Positions 1-7,556 of a stretch of DNA of 64,000 nucleotides are shown here, in pieces. The stretch comes from Microbacterium sorbitolivorans. GTDB taxonomy: Bacteria; Actinomycetota; Actinomycetes; Actinomycetales; Microbacteriaceae. Both the position numbers and the translations under genes were made by a program. Below the pieces are notes generated by a model. That model was not told the DNA's origin and ran no database searches. It worked only from the letters and a program-made list of their open reading frames with translations. The stretch is from contig NZ_KZ848473.1 of assembly GCF_003327285.1 (NCBI RefSeq), forward strand, positions 248,001-312,000, written 5' to 3'. The stretch's first letter is position 1, and each line of letters opens with the position of its first letter.

Positions 1-61
1 CGGCGAGACGCTGTTGCGACCAGTTGCGATCGAGCCGACGCTCCTGAAGCGAATTCTTCAC
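1..61 (-). CDS. XRE-family (Cro/CI-type) transcriptional regulator, N-terminus only
   Basis: Only the first 20 codons lie in the window. They begin at a GTG (59-61) and read toward base 1 as M-K-N-S-L-Q-E-R-R-L-D-R-N-W-S-Q-Q-R-L-A. This is the usual opening of a single-domain XRE helix-turn-helix protein (helix 1 followed by W-S-Q-x-x-L-A of helix 2). The start is two bases past the stop of the four-helix membrane protein at 64-519, so the two are probably one operon. Small XRE regulator plus small membrane protein is a common pairing. The inverted repeat upstream of the membrane protein is a good candidate for its operator. The rest of the gene is outside the window. Confidence 0.7.
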   Translation of the reverse strand, partial: MKNSLQERRLDRNWSQQRLA

Positions 62-63
62 CG

Positions 64-519
64 TCAGCCGCGCTTCTTCGCCATGAGGTAGCGCACGAAT
101 GTGCTGAAGAAGGCGATCCAGATCACTCCGATGAGCGCCCAGGTGCCGTCGAGGGCAATGCCGGCGATCGAGACGACCGCGAGCGTGAGTCCCGTGAGCA
201 TGACCGTATCGCGGAGCGCGCCCGACATTGCGGCATCTAGCCACTTCGACTCCACCGACTCGTCGGGCCTGTCGATCGCGTCGCGGAGGGTCGAGCGATC
301 GACGATCATCGCCCAGATGAGGCCGATGAACCCCCAGGACATGACGAGTGCGAATACCGCCGCGACGATAAGGGCCTGCTCGCCCTCGGCGACATCCGTG
401 AGGAGCGTGAGTGCGCCGACCCCGATGGCCAGGAGCAGCCCAGCGGGTACTGCGACGGCCATTGCGGGGACCCTGCCCTGTGCGAACCGGGTCTGCCCCC
501 AGCGTGTTTTGGTGTTCAT
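64..519 (-). CDS. Small four-helix integral membrane protein of unknown function
   Basis: The 151-residue protein has four hydrophobic stretches at about 18-40, 48-72, 100-123 and 125-145. An acidic loop between helices 2 and 3 holds D-R-P-D-E-S-V-E, and the tail ends K-K-R-G. No catalytic motif is visible. It starts at ATG with a purine-rich GGAAGAG close upstream and is followed two bases later by the XRE regulator start. The arrangement resembles regulator/membrane-protein modules such as the SdpR/SdpI type, but I cannot assign it to that family. The function is unknown; the membrane location and operon are well supported. Confidence 0.75.
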   Translation of the reverse strand: MNTKTRWGQTRFAQGRVPAMAVAVPAGLLLAIGVGALTLLTDVAEGEQALIVAAVFALVMSWGFIGLIWAMIVDRSTLRDAIDRPDESVESKWLDAAMSGALRDTVMLTGLTLAVVSIAGIALDGTWALIGVIWIAFFSTFVRYLMAKKRG

Positions 520-530
520 GATCTCTTCCG

Positions 531-588
531 TTGTAAAGCAGCCTTAACGTGTGAAGCTAGCTTGACATGCAAAGGTTGCTTTACACAA
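531..588 (-). promoter_or_regulatory. Inverted-repeat operator/promoter region of the membrane protein-XRE operon
   Basis: Two arms face each other: TGTAAAGCAGCCTT (532-545) and AAGGTTGCTTTACA (572-585). They match over 14 bases with one mismatch. A perfect palindrome AAGCTAGCTT (554-563) sits between them. The whole element lies just upstream of the start at 519. It is the kind of site an autoregulatory XRE protein binds. The binding protein is inferred from the neighbouring gene. Confidence 0.5.
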
Positions 589-667
589 GCCCGGGGCTCC
601 AAAATTCGAATGTCACCGCTGGGTGCAATCATGAGAGCCTCGTCATGAGACCGCAGAGGAGGCCAGC

Positions 668-1075
668 GTGGACCAGAGGGTGAGTTTCATTACATTGGCG
701 GTGGCCGATGTGCGCCGCAGCCGACAGTTTTACGTCGACGGTTTGGGGTGGCGGCCGATGTTCGAGAGCGACGACGTGCTGATGCTGCCGGTGGGTGAGC
801 ACCTCATGCTGTCGCTGTGGAGCGTCGAGGGATTCACCGCCGAAATCGGGCATGCCCCGGCCGCGGGCATCGCGCCGTTGACCCTCTCGCACAACATGCC
901 GACCGAGGCCGGCGTTGATGAGGTACTCGCGATGGTGGCTTCGTTGGGCGCCGAAGTGAGTTCCGCAACGCGACGCGAGTGGGGTGGATACTCCGGCTAC
1001 TTCGTTGATCCCGATGGCTTCCGGTGGGAGGTCGCGATGAACCCGGGGCCGACCGGCGATTATGTGTTGCCGTAG
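668..1075 (+). CDS. VOC family (glyoxalase/bleomycin-resistance fold) protein
   Basis: The 135-residue protein opens with V-S-F-I-T-L-A-V-A-D-V and S-R-Q-F-Y-V-D-G-L-G-W, the first beta-alpha-beta-beta-beta module of the vicinal oxygen chelate fold. It ends with Y-F-V-D-P-D-G-F-R-W-E-V, the second-module hallmark with the usual metal-side Glu. The length is typical of single VOC proteins. The GTG start at 668 has GAGGAGG a few bases upstream. Substrate is unknown; family members range from lyases and dioxygenases to binding proteins. It is apparently monocistronic. Confidence 0.85.
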   Translation: MDQRVSFITLAVADVRRSRQFYVDGLGWRPMFESDDVLMLPVGEHLMLSLWSVEGFTAEIGHAPAAGIAPLTLSHNMPTEAGVDEVLAMVASLGAEVSSATRREWGGYSGYFVDPDGFRWEVAMNPGPTGDYVLP

Positions 1076-1117
1076 AGTCGCGCCCGCGCGCGCGTATTGG
1101 GATTCGGGGGAGGCGAG

Positions 1118-2068
1118 ATGGGCGACCTCGACGAGCTGACGATCCCGGCGCCCCAGACCGGGGCTCCGCTGCAGAGGCTCGGAGTCACCGCGCAGCTGTA
1201 CATCCCCGACGGGCACCGGCCGGATCCGCGGCGCGCGGCGCTCGCGGTCGTGCGCGACATCGTAGAGCTCGCGCCGGGACGGTTCCCGCTGTGGATGGGG
1301 AGCGAGCACAACCGGCCTCGCCAGGTGCGCGAAGGTACCGGCGACGAAATGGCGCGCTCTGCGGAACGGGTCATCGATCACCCGGATCAGGTGTTGAGCA
1401 TCGCGCTCCTGCAGCGCGAGAACCCACCACGCTGGCAGGCGGAGACGATGATGCTCGCGGAGGATCCGCGGCGTTCCTGGCTCTCGCGCGTGACCTTTTC
1501 GGCGCCGCCGTCCTTCGCTCTCAGAGACACGGAACGATACGTCGACCTCGTCGCGCGGTGGGCGCAGGCGACGCGGCCCCAATACGGCACGGCCGGGCTC
1601 GCCCTCGTCGACGAGGCGGGCATGGTGCACCACCGCGGCGGTGCGGCGCTTCCATGGCTCGATCGCTATCCCGGGCTCGACTGCGAGACGTTCAACCTCC
1701 AGCCCAAGCCCGGCCGCTACATGACGGTGAACTGGCTTACAGTCGTCGGGGATCCCGTGATCGACGAACTCGGCGGAGACGACGCGATTCGGTCGCGGCT
1801 GGCGCTCGCCGCGGAAGAACGCGGCATCGAGACCCCGCGGATCCTGCGCTACGACGGCGGCGTCGTGATCCGCGCGAGCGACCTGCCCCTTCTTGGCGAC
1901 CGCGGGAGGGGTGACATTCCCGCCCCGTATCGCGTGGTCAACGCGGCGCTCCGCGAGGCGCGCTTCGAGGACTATCCCGAGGGCCCGAACATGCACCTCA
2001 TCGACGCGCCGCGCGGCACCGACCTCCGGCAGGCGACCCTCGATTGGATCCGCCGCTTCGACGACTGA
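1118..2068 (+). CDS. DUF3396 / type VI immunity (TsiV3-like) family protein, probable
   Basis: The protein is 316 residues from ATG 1118, which has GGGGGAGG five bases upstream; an in-frame start 21 bases earlier lacks this. The C-terminal half contains R-Y-P-G-L-D and then V-N-W-L-T-V-V-G-D-P-V-I-D-E-L-G-G. That pattern is what I associate with DUF3396, the family containing the Vibrio TsiV3 immunity protein. There is no signal peptide or membrane helix, so it is cytoplasmic. No effector or secretion gene is adjacent, which makes it an orphan if the assignment is right. The family call is from memory of motifs and moderate; the gene itself is secure. Confidence 0.55.
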   Translation: MGDLDELTIPAPQTGAPLQRLGVTAQLYIPDGHRPDPRRAALAVVRDIVELAPGRFPLWMGSEHNRPRQVREGTGDEMARSAERVIDHPDQVLSIALLQRENPPRWQAETMMLAEDPRRSWLSRVTFSAPPSFALRDTERYVDLVARWAQATRPQYGTAGLALVDEAGMVHHRGGAALPWLDRYPGLDCETFNLQPKPGRYMTVNWLTVVGDPVIDELGGDDAIRSRLALAAEERGIETPRILRYDGGVVIRASDLPLLGDRGRGDIPAPYRVVNAALREARFEDYPEGPNMHLIDAPRGTDLRQATLDWIRRFDD

Positions 2069-2070
2069 TC

Positions 2071-2364
2071 TCAGCTCGCGGGCTTGGTCGCGACGCCGTC
2101 GAGCCAGAGGGTCTCCGACTCGTCGCGGTGCACGCCGTCGGATCCGACATGCTTGCTGCTGATCGTCGGGCCCTTCTGGATCACGTGCACGAGCGCCATG
2201 CCGTGCCCGCGGCCGAGGTCGTAGTCGTCCTTCAACCAGGTGAGGATCTCGCCGGCCTTCACGCCGTCTCTATCGAGCCCCTTCTCGTGCGCGATGTCGA
2301 CGAGCTGGCGCGGCGTGAGACCGGTCTTCTTTTCGATGGTGTCGAGGTATGCCTGAAACGACAT
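2071..2364 (-). CDS. DUF4287 domain protein
   Basis: This 97-residue protein begins M-S-F-Q-A-Y-L-D-T-I-E-K-K-T-G and contains L-K-D-D-Y-D-L-G-R-G-H-G-M-A-L-V-H-V-I. Both are the conserved core of DUF4287, a small soluble actinobacterial and proteobacterial family of unknown role. Its stop is two bases from the stop of the DUF3396 gene on the opposite strand. No enzymatic residues are known for the family. Confidence 0.85.
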   Translation of the reverse strand: MSFQAYLDTIEKKTGLTPRQLVDIAHEKGLDRDGVKAGEILTWLKDDYDLGRGHGMALVHVIQKGPTISSKHVGSDGVHRDESETLWLDGVATKPAS

Positions 2365-2452
2365 GCGTGCTCCCGTGTGTGCGAACGGCGGTGATCGGTA
2401 CCGAATGTAGCGACTGCCGGCCGCGGGCGCGACGGGGTTCGGTGGAAAGTCC

Positions 2453-2776
2453 TCAGCGGGATCCGTCTGTCAGCTCGGCGGCGTAGGCGCGCATTGAGCG
2501 CCGGGCAGCCCGCGGCGAGCGCGGGGCCGGGAGCTGCCCCGCGAGCATCGCGACGAGCGAGATGGCGAAGCCGAGGATCTGGATCGGGGCGAGCGCCTCG
2601 CCAGCGATGAGGGATCCGAGCGCGGCGGCCATGAGCGGCGAGAGGAGTCCGAGTAGCGCGGTCGAGGTGACGGGGAGCAGGCCGATGCCCGCGAACCAGA
2701 GCGTGTAGGTGAGGAGCGCGCCGACGAGCCCGAGCCAGGCATACTCGAACACGGCGGAGCCGTCGATGTCCCAGGA
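2453..2776 (-). pseudogene. EamA/DMT-family transporter, C-terminal remnant
   Basis: The open frame encodes about 107 residues. From F-E-Y-A-W-L-G-L-V-G-A-L-L-T-Y-T-L-W-F onward it matches the last three or four helices of an EamA metabolite exporter, including the A-L-G-S-L-I-A-G-E-A repeat signature. A whole family member has about 300 residues and ten helices, so two thirds of the gene is missing. The frame is closed by a stop at 2777-2779. A LysR fragment on the other strand begins at essentially the same point, so a deletion joined the two. It is unlikely to make a working transporter. Confidence 0.75.
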
Positions 2777-3122
2777 TCATCCGCTCGCGCGCTGCCGCGC
2801 GCTGAGCCTCGAAGATATGGCCGGCACGCCGTTCGTCGATTTCCCCGAGGGAACCCCGGGGCAGATCCAATCGGATCTCGCGTTTCTTGCCGCTGGCGTG
2901 CGCCGCGATGTCGCGTTCGAGGCGACGAGTGTCGACGTGATCGTCGGGCTCGCCCGACAGGGGATCGCAGCCGCACTGCTCTCACCGGCGCTGGTCACGG
3001 GTGACCTCGTGGCGATCGAGGTCGAGGCGGGCCCCACTCGCGTCGAGTATCTGGCGTGGAGCGACTTCAACCCGTCGCCCGCCCTGCGCGCGTTTCTCGC
3101 GTCGGCGCTACTGCAGGCGTAG
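2766..3122 (+). pseudogene. LysR-family regulator, C-terminal ligand-domain remnant
   Basis: From about 2766 the frame reads D-H-P-L-A, then A-G-T-P-F-V-D-F-P-E-G-T-P-G, and later G-L-A-R-Q-G-I-A-A-A-L-L-S-P. This is the second half of a LysR substrate-binding domain. The DNA-binding N-terminus and about 180 residues in total are absent. Its end overlaps the convergent barstar-like gene by 15 bases. The intact ancestor would have been divergent from the EamA gene, the usual LysR/exporter layout. An in-frame ATG at 2766 exists but no ribosome site is evident. Confidence 0.75.
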
Positions 3123-3497
3123 CTCGATCGCCGGGTGATCGGCGAAGATGTCGAGCACGATCTCGAAGTACGTCGGTCCCGTGCCGGCGCGGAGCGCCGC
3201 GAGGTCGCGTCCGAACTTTTCGGCGTTGGACGTGCCGGGCTGGGCGAGCTTGTCGAGGATCCACCGCTCGGTCGCGTCGAAACCGAGCGACGCGCGGCTG
3301 TGCGCGTGGTCGTCCCAGACGACGACCGCCGGATCCCCGTCGCGGGCTTCCGCGTCGAGCCGGTAGAGCACGTCGTTCAGCGCGTCGAGGCTCGCGCCCA
3401 TCCGCCAGTCTTCGTCGCGCATGAACTCGTGATTGAACTGGTCATAGAGGTCGGCGATCTCGTCGACGCTCGCGCCGTGGATGCGGTACTCGGGCAT
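3108..3497 (-). CDS. Barstar-like (ribonuclease inhibitor) family protein
   Basis: The 129-residue acidic protein starts M-P-E-Y-R-I-H-G. It holds D-L-Y-D-Q-F-N-H-E-F-M, then W-R-M-G-A-S-L-D-A-L-N-D-V-L-Y, which corresponds to the barstar segment containing the conserved Asn/Leu-Asp-Ala-Leu. It ends F-E-I-V-L-D-I-F-A-D-H. Barstar family proteins inhibit secreted ribonucleases of the barnase type. No ribonuclease or toxin gene is next to it, so the target is unknown. Fold assignment is by motif only. Confidence 0.6.
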   Translation of the reverse strand: MPEYRIHGASVDEIADLYDQFNHEFMRDEDWRMGASLDALNDVLYRLDAEARDGDPAVVVWDDHAHSRASLGFDATERWILDKLAQPGTSNAEKFGRDLAALRAGTGPTYFEIVLDIFADHPAIELRLQ

Positions 3498-3523
3498 GGA
3501 GCTACCCTGTCACACGGGTGCGC

Positions 3524-3601
3524 TCAGACCGCGAGCCAGTTCTCTTGGTAATCCTCGAGGCGCTCGCGCGAGGGGTAATCTGTCGATCCTTGGACATGGG
3601 T
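3524..3601 (-). pseudogene. Possible C-terminal gene remnant
   Basis: Between the barstar-like and GNAT genes the minus strand has a short frame ending S-R-E-R-L-E-D-Y-Q-E-N-W-L-A-V before a TGA at 3524-3526. The residue choice and codon use look like the end of a real soluble protein. There is no start and no ribosome site. I do not recognise the family. It is reported because similar C-terminal scraps recur across this region. Confidence 0.25.
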
Positions 3602-3674
3602 TCGTTTCCGCGATTCTCGGACAAAGCAGTGGGCCGGTCGGCGGCCTCACGACGCAGTCTAGGGTCGCGCCGCG

Positions 3675-4133
3675 TCAGAGCGCGATCGTGAAGTAGACGC
3701 TGTTTGGATCCTCGACATACGTGCCGAACGGGCCACACTGCTCAAAACCGGCGCTCCGATAGAGGCTCCGCGCGGCCGAGAAAAAGTCGACGGATCCGGT
3801 CTCGAGCGATACCTGCCCGACGCCGCGTGATCTCGCGTCGTCGAGCGCCTCGGCGAGGAGCGTGCGTGCGATGCCCTGCCCGCGGTGGTGAGGCGAGGTA
3901 CGCATGCTCTTGAGCTCCTCGTGGCCGTCGTCCATCACGGCGAGCGCGACCGTTCCGACGATTTCTCCGCCGATGTGGGCGCACCAGAGGCGCACCCATG
4001 GGCAATCGAGCTCTGACAGCTGCAAGGCATGACGTGACTCGGGCGGGGCCGTCGGCTGCATATCGTCGAGGTGTTCCTGGAGGAACCGGGCGAGTGCCGG
4101 ATCCGTGAAATCGGCGGGGGAAATACTCAGCAC
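3675..4133 (-). CDS. GNAT family N-acetyltransferase
   Basis: The 152-residue protein contains the acetyl-CoA binding motif A of the GNAT fold, M-R-T-S-P-H-H-R-G-Q-G-I-A-R-T-L-L, at about 82-98, preceded by V-G-T-V-A-L-A-V-M-D-D. Motif B follows with Y-R-S-A-G-F-E-Q-C-G-P-F-G-T-Y. The arrangement resembles the YsnE/ElaA-like small acetyltransferases. It starts at GTG 4131-4133. The substrate cannot be told from the sequence. Confidence 0.85.
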   Translation of the reverse strand: MLSISPADFTDPALARFLQEHLDDMQPTAPPESRHALQLSELDCPWVRLWCAHIGGEIVGTVALAVMDDGHEELKSMRTSPHHRGQGIARTLLAEALDDARSRGVGQVSLETGSVDFFSAARSLYRSAGFEQCGPFGTYVEDPNSVYFTIAL

Positions 4134-4189
4134 GGTTCACATACTTCCATGCGCAGCAGACTCCCCGTTCCGGGGCATCGCAGGGCGGG

Positions 4190-4288
4190 CAGCTCGCTTA
4201 CCACATGTGCGACCACGATATCGATGCGACGGTGCCCGGCTTCGGCCGTATGCAGCTGAAGTCGAGCGTGGTGAAAAAGGCTCTCTGA
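4190..4288 (+). pseudogene. C-terminal remnant of an unidentified gene
   Basis: A 33-codon frame ends at TGA 4286-4288 and includes Y-H-M-C-D-H-D-I-D-A-T-V-P-G-F-G and R-M-Q-L-K-S-S-V-V-K-K-A-L. The composition is that of a folded protein tail, and third positions are G/C. No start codon or homologous N-terminal part is found upstream; the same frame runs into unlike sequence before 4190. I do not recognise the family. It is one of several C-terminal scraps in the first 12 kb. Confidence 0.4.
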
Positions 4289-4357
4289 CCCCGACCTCGC
4301 GAAATCGGCGCCGCACCTATGGTCGACCCGGACCCGTCCCGCGGTGAATAATGCCTT

Positions 4358-4849
4358 CTAGAAGAGGCCGGTCTGCAGGGGGGCGCCGACCTCGCCGCCC
4401 CACTCGTCTTCGAGGAAGTAGCGCGGGGCGCTCGGCGTCTGTGTGGGCACGAAGGTGAAGCGGTAGTAGATCTCTTCCTCCTCGTCCTCGCCATCGCAGA
4501 TCTCGAAGTACACGTCGTAGTGTCCGGCGGCGAGGTCGATCTCGACGGGGAAGCTCTCCATCGCCGATGCGACCTCGACGAGCCCCGGGTTGGTGACGAC
4601 GAACGGCGCGGCGATGCCGCGCGCGGCATCGGGGTCCGGGGCGAAACCATCGGTCACCGCAAGCTTCACGTTGGCGCCGAACGTCTCGTCGGGCAGCGGG
4701 TCGAACGTGAGGTAGTCGGGGTACAGGATCGCGCCCTGGTCGGCGTTACCCTCGCCCCACTCCGCGAACTGCTCGTCGAAGGGGCGGGACCGGAGGACGA
4801 TCTGGTTGTGCGAGATCAGCAGGTCGACGGTCTGCTCGGTGCTGGTCAT
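4358..4849 (-). CDS. ComJ-like (NucA-inhibitor family) protein, probable
   Basis: The 163-residue acidic protein begins with D-L-L-I-S-H-N-Q-I and later has E-W-G-E-G-N-A-D-Q-G-A, A-A-P-F-V-V, V-E-V-A-S-A-M-E-S-F-P-V-E-I and L-A-A-G-H-Y-D-V-Y-F-E. That succession resembles ComJ (Nin), the Bacillus inhibitor of the DNA-entry nuclease NucA. An acidic run D-G-E-D-E-E-E-E sits at about 133-140. No nuclease or competence gene is in the window. The start is ATG 4847-4849, with a weak purine-rich stretch before it. Confidence 0.5.
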   Translation of the reverse strand: MTSTEQTVDLLISHNQIVLRSRPFDEQFAEWGEGNADQGAILYPDYLTFDPLPDETFGANVKLAVTDGFAPDPDAARGIAAPFVVTNPGLVEVASAMESFPVEIDLAAGHYDVYFEICDGEDEEEEIYYRFTFVPTQTPSAPRYFLEDEWGGEVGAPLQTGLF

Positions 4850-5038
4850 TTCGGCTCCTTCGCTGGGCGTTGTTGGCCACGACTATACGGATCCGGCGCC
4901 AAAAGAGGGCGCGCACGGCGCTGAACGGCGCGTGAACTCTTCTGAGGTGGGAGCTATGCGTGGGTGCTGCCAGGCTTGGCGCCCGCCCGGGTCTAGCATC
5001 GTCACTATTCCCGACGACAGAACGGAGCGGAAGCCCCC

Positions 5039-6199
5039 GTGAGCCCCGCGCGCCTCTTGGTTCCCAGCTCGGCCATGCTCTGGGGCATCCAGGCCTCGTT
5101 CCTCAGCCCCGCCCTCGCCCTCATCCTCGTCGACCTCTTTGACGCGACGACCGCCGAGGTCGGCTGGGTGCTCGCGGCGTACAACGCCAGCGGCTTCGTC
5201 TTCTCGCTCCTGATCCCCGCTCTCGCCGATCGGCGGCGCGACTACCTCGGCCCGATGCTGCTGTGCGGCGTGCTGACGTGCCTGCTCGCGGGCGCGCTCA
5301 GCATCGTGACGACGATCCCCCTCGCGGCGATCGCGCTCATCGTGCTCGCGGGGCCCGCGGGCGTCGGTAGCTCGCTGCTCTACGCGCACCTCCGCGCGAC
5401 GGGTGCGCGCCCGGCGGACGTCGTCAATACGCGCGCGATCTTCTCGGTCGCCTGGATCGCGGGTCCGCCGCTCGCGACCTTCATCATGGGATCCTTCGGC
5501 ACCCGCGCGATCCTCGTCGCGATCGCCGCCGTGGCGATTCTCGGGATGGCGACGACCGCCGCGATGATGCGCGGCAAACATGGGGGCACTGCGGCATCCG
5601 GCCCGAAAACCGAGGCGGAGCCGGGCGAGGCGGTCGGGAAGCTCGGCATCGTGCTCATCGTCCTGGCGTTCGTTCTTCTGCAAGCAGGCAACTTCACGGG
5701 CATGAGCATCATGGCGGTCTACGTGACCGAGACGCTTCACATCGACATCATCTGGGCCGGCATCGCCCTCGGCGTCGCGGCCGCCCTCGAGGTTCCCGCG
5801 CTCCTCATCATCGGCCGCATCGGCGAGCGCGTGTCGCCGCTCGTGCTGATCGCGACGAGCTGCCTGGCGGGCATCGCCTACTACGCGGGCGTCGCCTTTG
5901 CGACGGGGCCGGTGGCGCTCATCGCCCTGCAGATCCTCAACGCCTGGGCCTTCGCCGGCATCGCGGGCGTCGGCCTCACGCTCTTCCAGCAGCTGATCCC
6001 GCGCCCCGGGCTCTCGACCGGCATCTTCCAGAACACCCGCCGCATTGGCGCGATCGTCGCGGGCCCGGTGATCGCGATCGGCGCGATGACGGCGCTCGAG
6101 CAGCGCGGAATCTTCGTCGCGTGCGCGATCATCACGGCGGTCGCGCTCGTCGTCATCGCGCTCGCCGCGCGCGCGAGCGGCCGCCGGGCACCGCGGTAG
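5039..6199 (+). CDS. MFS transporter, sugar-efflux (Set) type
   Basis: The 386-residue protein has about twelve hydrophobic helices with a charged central loop at about 180-200 (T-A-A-S-G-P-K-T-E-A-E-P-G-E). The motif L-A-D-R-R-R-D-Y between helices 2 and 3 is the MFS motif A region. Overall it resembles SetA-like sugar efflux and other drug/sugar exporters. The GTG start at 5039 is preceded by GGAGCGGAAG. A TAGCAT -10-like box lies near 4993. The substrate is inferred only by family. Confidence 0.75.
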   Translation: MSPARLLVPSSAMLWGIQASFLSPALALILVDLFDATTAEVGWVLAAYNASGFVFSLLIPALADRRRDYLGPMLLCGVLTCLLAGALSIVTTIPLAAIALIVLAGPAGVGSSLLYAHLRATGARPADVVNTRAIFSVAWIAGPPLATFIMGSFGTRAILVAIAAVAILGMATTAAMMRGKHGGTAASGPKTEAEPGEAVGKLGIVLIVLAFVLLQAGNFTGMSIMAVYVTETLHIDIIWAGIALGVAAALEVPALLIIGRIGERVSPLVLIATSCLAGIAYYAGVAFATGPVALIALQILNAWAFAGIAGVGLTLFQQLIPRPGLSTGIFQNTRRIGAIVAGPVIAIGAMTALEQRGIFVACAIITAVALVVIALAARASGRRAPR

Positions 6200-6220
6200 C
6201 GGATCCGGCGGCCGGGGTCG

Positions 6221-6343
6221 TCAGTCGCCCGTGACGACGAGCTCGGGAACGGCGCGCGAGACGTGCAGGTCCCAGTACAGCTCGGCGAGCGTCGTGAATG
6301 AGTAACCGACCGCGGGCGCGCCGAGTAGCGCGTCAGCTGGGGC
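6221..6343 (-). pseudogene. Short-chain dehydrogenase, C-terminal remnant
   Basis: The minus strand carries a frame ending at TGA 6221-6223. It reads [15 protein letters not shown] and then a short tail. The (A)E-x-Y-W-x-L-H element is typical of the end of short-chain dehydrogenase/reductase proteins. Nothing of the Rossmann core is present. The fragment runs into the 3' end of the GH114 gene on the same strand. Confidence 0.45.
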
Positions 6344-7163
6344 AGCGCTCCAGCACGTAGTCCTCGTCGTCGGGCGTGACGAGGTCGCGGTCGCGCAGGA
6401 TCATCGCGGCGGGGGAGTCGGCGTCGGCGCACACCTCCGCGAAGCTACGGGGGAGCGTATCGGTGTACTCGATGTCGATCACCGCGTCGCCGTACGCGTC
6501 GGTGTACGCCGTGCACTCGTCGTACGCCGCGCACTCCTCGGCGACGGCGAAGTCGAAGCCGGCGTCGTTCCGCAGGCGGTCGGTGTGCTCGGCCGAGTTC
6601 TTCTGCCCGGCGGCGAGACCCGCCTCGTGCGCGATGCCCGCGAGCTTCTCGGCGAGCGCGAGGTTGTCGTCGATCGTGAGCGCGTCGCCCGATCGCGAGA
6701 AGCTGTCGAGGTTGTCGAACTCGACGGCGTCGAACCCGTCGTCCGCGCACCCGCGGATCCAGGATCCGAGTACCTCGGCGATCGCGTCGCGCTTGTCGGC
6801 CGTCGACGTGTCGAGCAGCACCTCGTCGGGCCAGTCCGGGTCGGCGACGGGCTCGCCGTCGCGCGTCAGGAGGAGGTCACTCGACCAGGCATCGAGGTCG
6901 CCCGGCTGTGTCTGGAAGGCGTTGACGTAGCAGACCGAGTACACGCCGTCCTCGGGCTCCGCCGTGCGGTCGCGGACGACGAGCTCAACGTCGTCCTGCG
7001 GCGTGTACGCGCCACCGAGCTGGTAATCGAACGCGGTGACGTCCGGGAACCCGACGGTCTCGGATCCGTTCGCCGGGCCATCGGATCCGCACCCCGCGGC
7101 CGTGACGGCGATCGAGCAGAGCGCGATCGCGGTGATCGCTCGGGACCGGAGGATGCTTCGCAC
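6333..7163 (-). CDS. GH114 family (endo-alpha-1,4-polygalactosaminidase-like) lipoprotein
   Basis: The 276-residue protein has a lipoprotein signal ending T-A-A-G-C with Cys25, so it is anchored outside the membrane. The mature part has V-C-Y-V-N-A-F-Q-T, then [14 protein letters not shown] at about 143-156. These are the TIM-barrel strands with the acidic catalytic residues of GH114 proteins such as Ega3. The family cleaves galactosamine-containing exopolysaccharide. The GTG start faces the divergent DUF2200 gene across 36 bases. Whether this one attacks its own or foreign polymer is unknown. Confidence 0.75.
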   Translation of the reverse strand: MRSILRSRAITAIALCSIAVTAAGCGSDGPANGSETVGFPDVTAFDYQLGGAYTPQDDVELVVRDRTAEPEDGVYSVCYVNAFQTQPGDLDAWSSDLLLTRDGEPVADPDWPDEVLLDTSTADKRDAIAEVLGSWIRGCADDGFDAVEFDNLDSFSRSGDALTIDDNLALAEKLAGIAHEAGLAAGQKNSAEHTDRLRNDAGFDFAVAEECAAYDECTAYTDAYGDAVIDIEYTDTLPRSFAEVCADADSPAAMILRDRDLVTPDDEDYVLERCPS

Positions 7164-7199
7164 CGAATCAGCGTAGCTGGCGTGGCGTACGCTCGAGCC

Positions 7200-7553
7200 A
7201 TGGATCGCAATCAGCGCGTCTTTCAGATGACGTTCGCATCGGTGTACCCGCTCTACGTCGCGAAGGTCGAGCGCAAGGGCCGCACGGAGGCCGAGCTGCG
7301 CGAGGTCATCTCGTGGCTCACGGGCTACGACGACATGGGAATCGACGCGCAGATCGCCGAGGAGAAGACGTTCGAGACGTTCTTCGCCGAGGCCGACCTG
7401 AACCCCGCGTCGTCGCTCATCACGGGCGTGATCTGCGGCGTGCGCGTGCAGGAGATCGAGGATCCCCTGATGCAGAAGATCCGTTACCTCGACAAGGTCG
7501 TCGACGAGCTCGCCAAGGGCAAAGCGATCGAGAAGATCGAGCGCACCCTGTAG
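7200..7553 (+). CDS. DUF2200 family protein
   Basis: The 117-residue protein starts [19 protein letters not shown] and contains [13 protein letters not shown]. These are the conserved parts of DUF2200, a small soluble family of unknown function. A TACGCT box (7188-7193) lies six bases before ATG 7200 and there is no ribosome site, so it is probably translated from a leaderless message. Its 3' end is three bases from the convergent arfB stop. Confidence 0.85.
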   Translation: MDRNQRVFQMTFASVYPLYVAKVERKGRTEAELREVISWLTGYDDMGIDAQIAEEKTFETFFAEADLNPASSLITGVICGVRVQEIEDPLMQKIRYLDKVVDELAKGKAIEKIERTL

Positions 7554-7556
7554 CCG

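Noticed and set aside
1118..2068. Type VI secretion system suggested by the DUF3396 gene
   Set aside because: No Tss, VgrG or Hcp gene is present and the organism is Gram-positive; an orphan immunity-like gene is the most that can be said.
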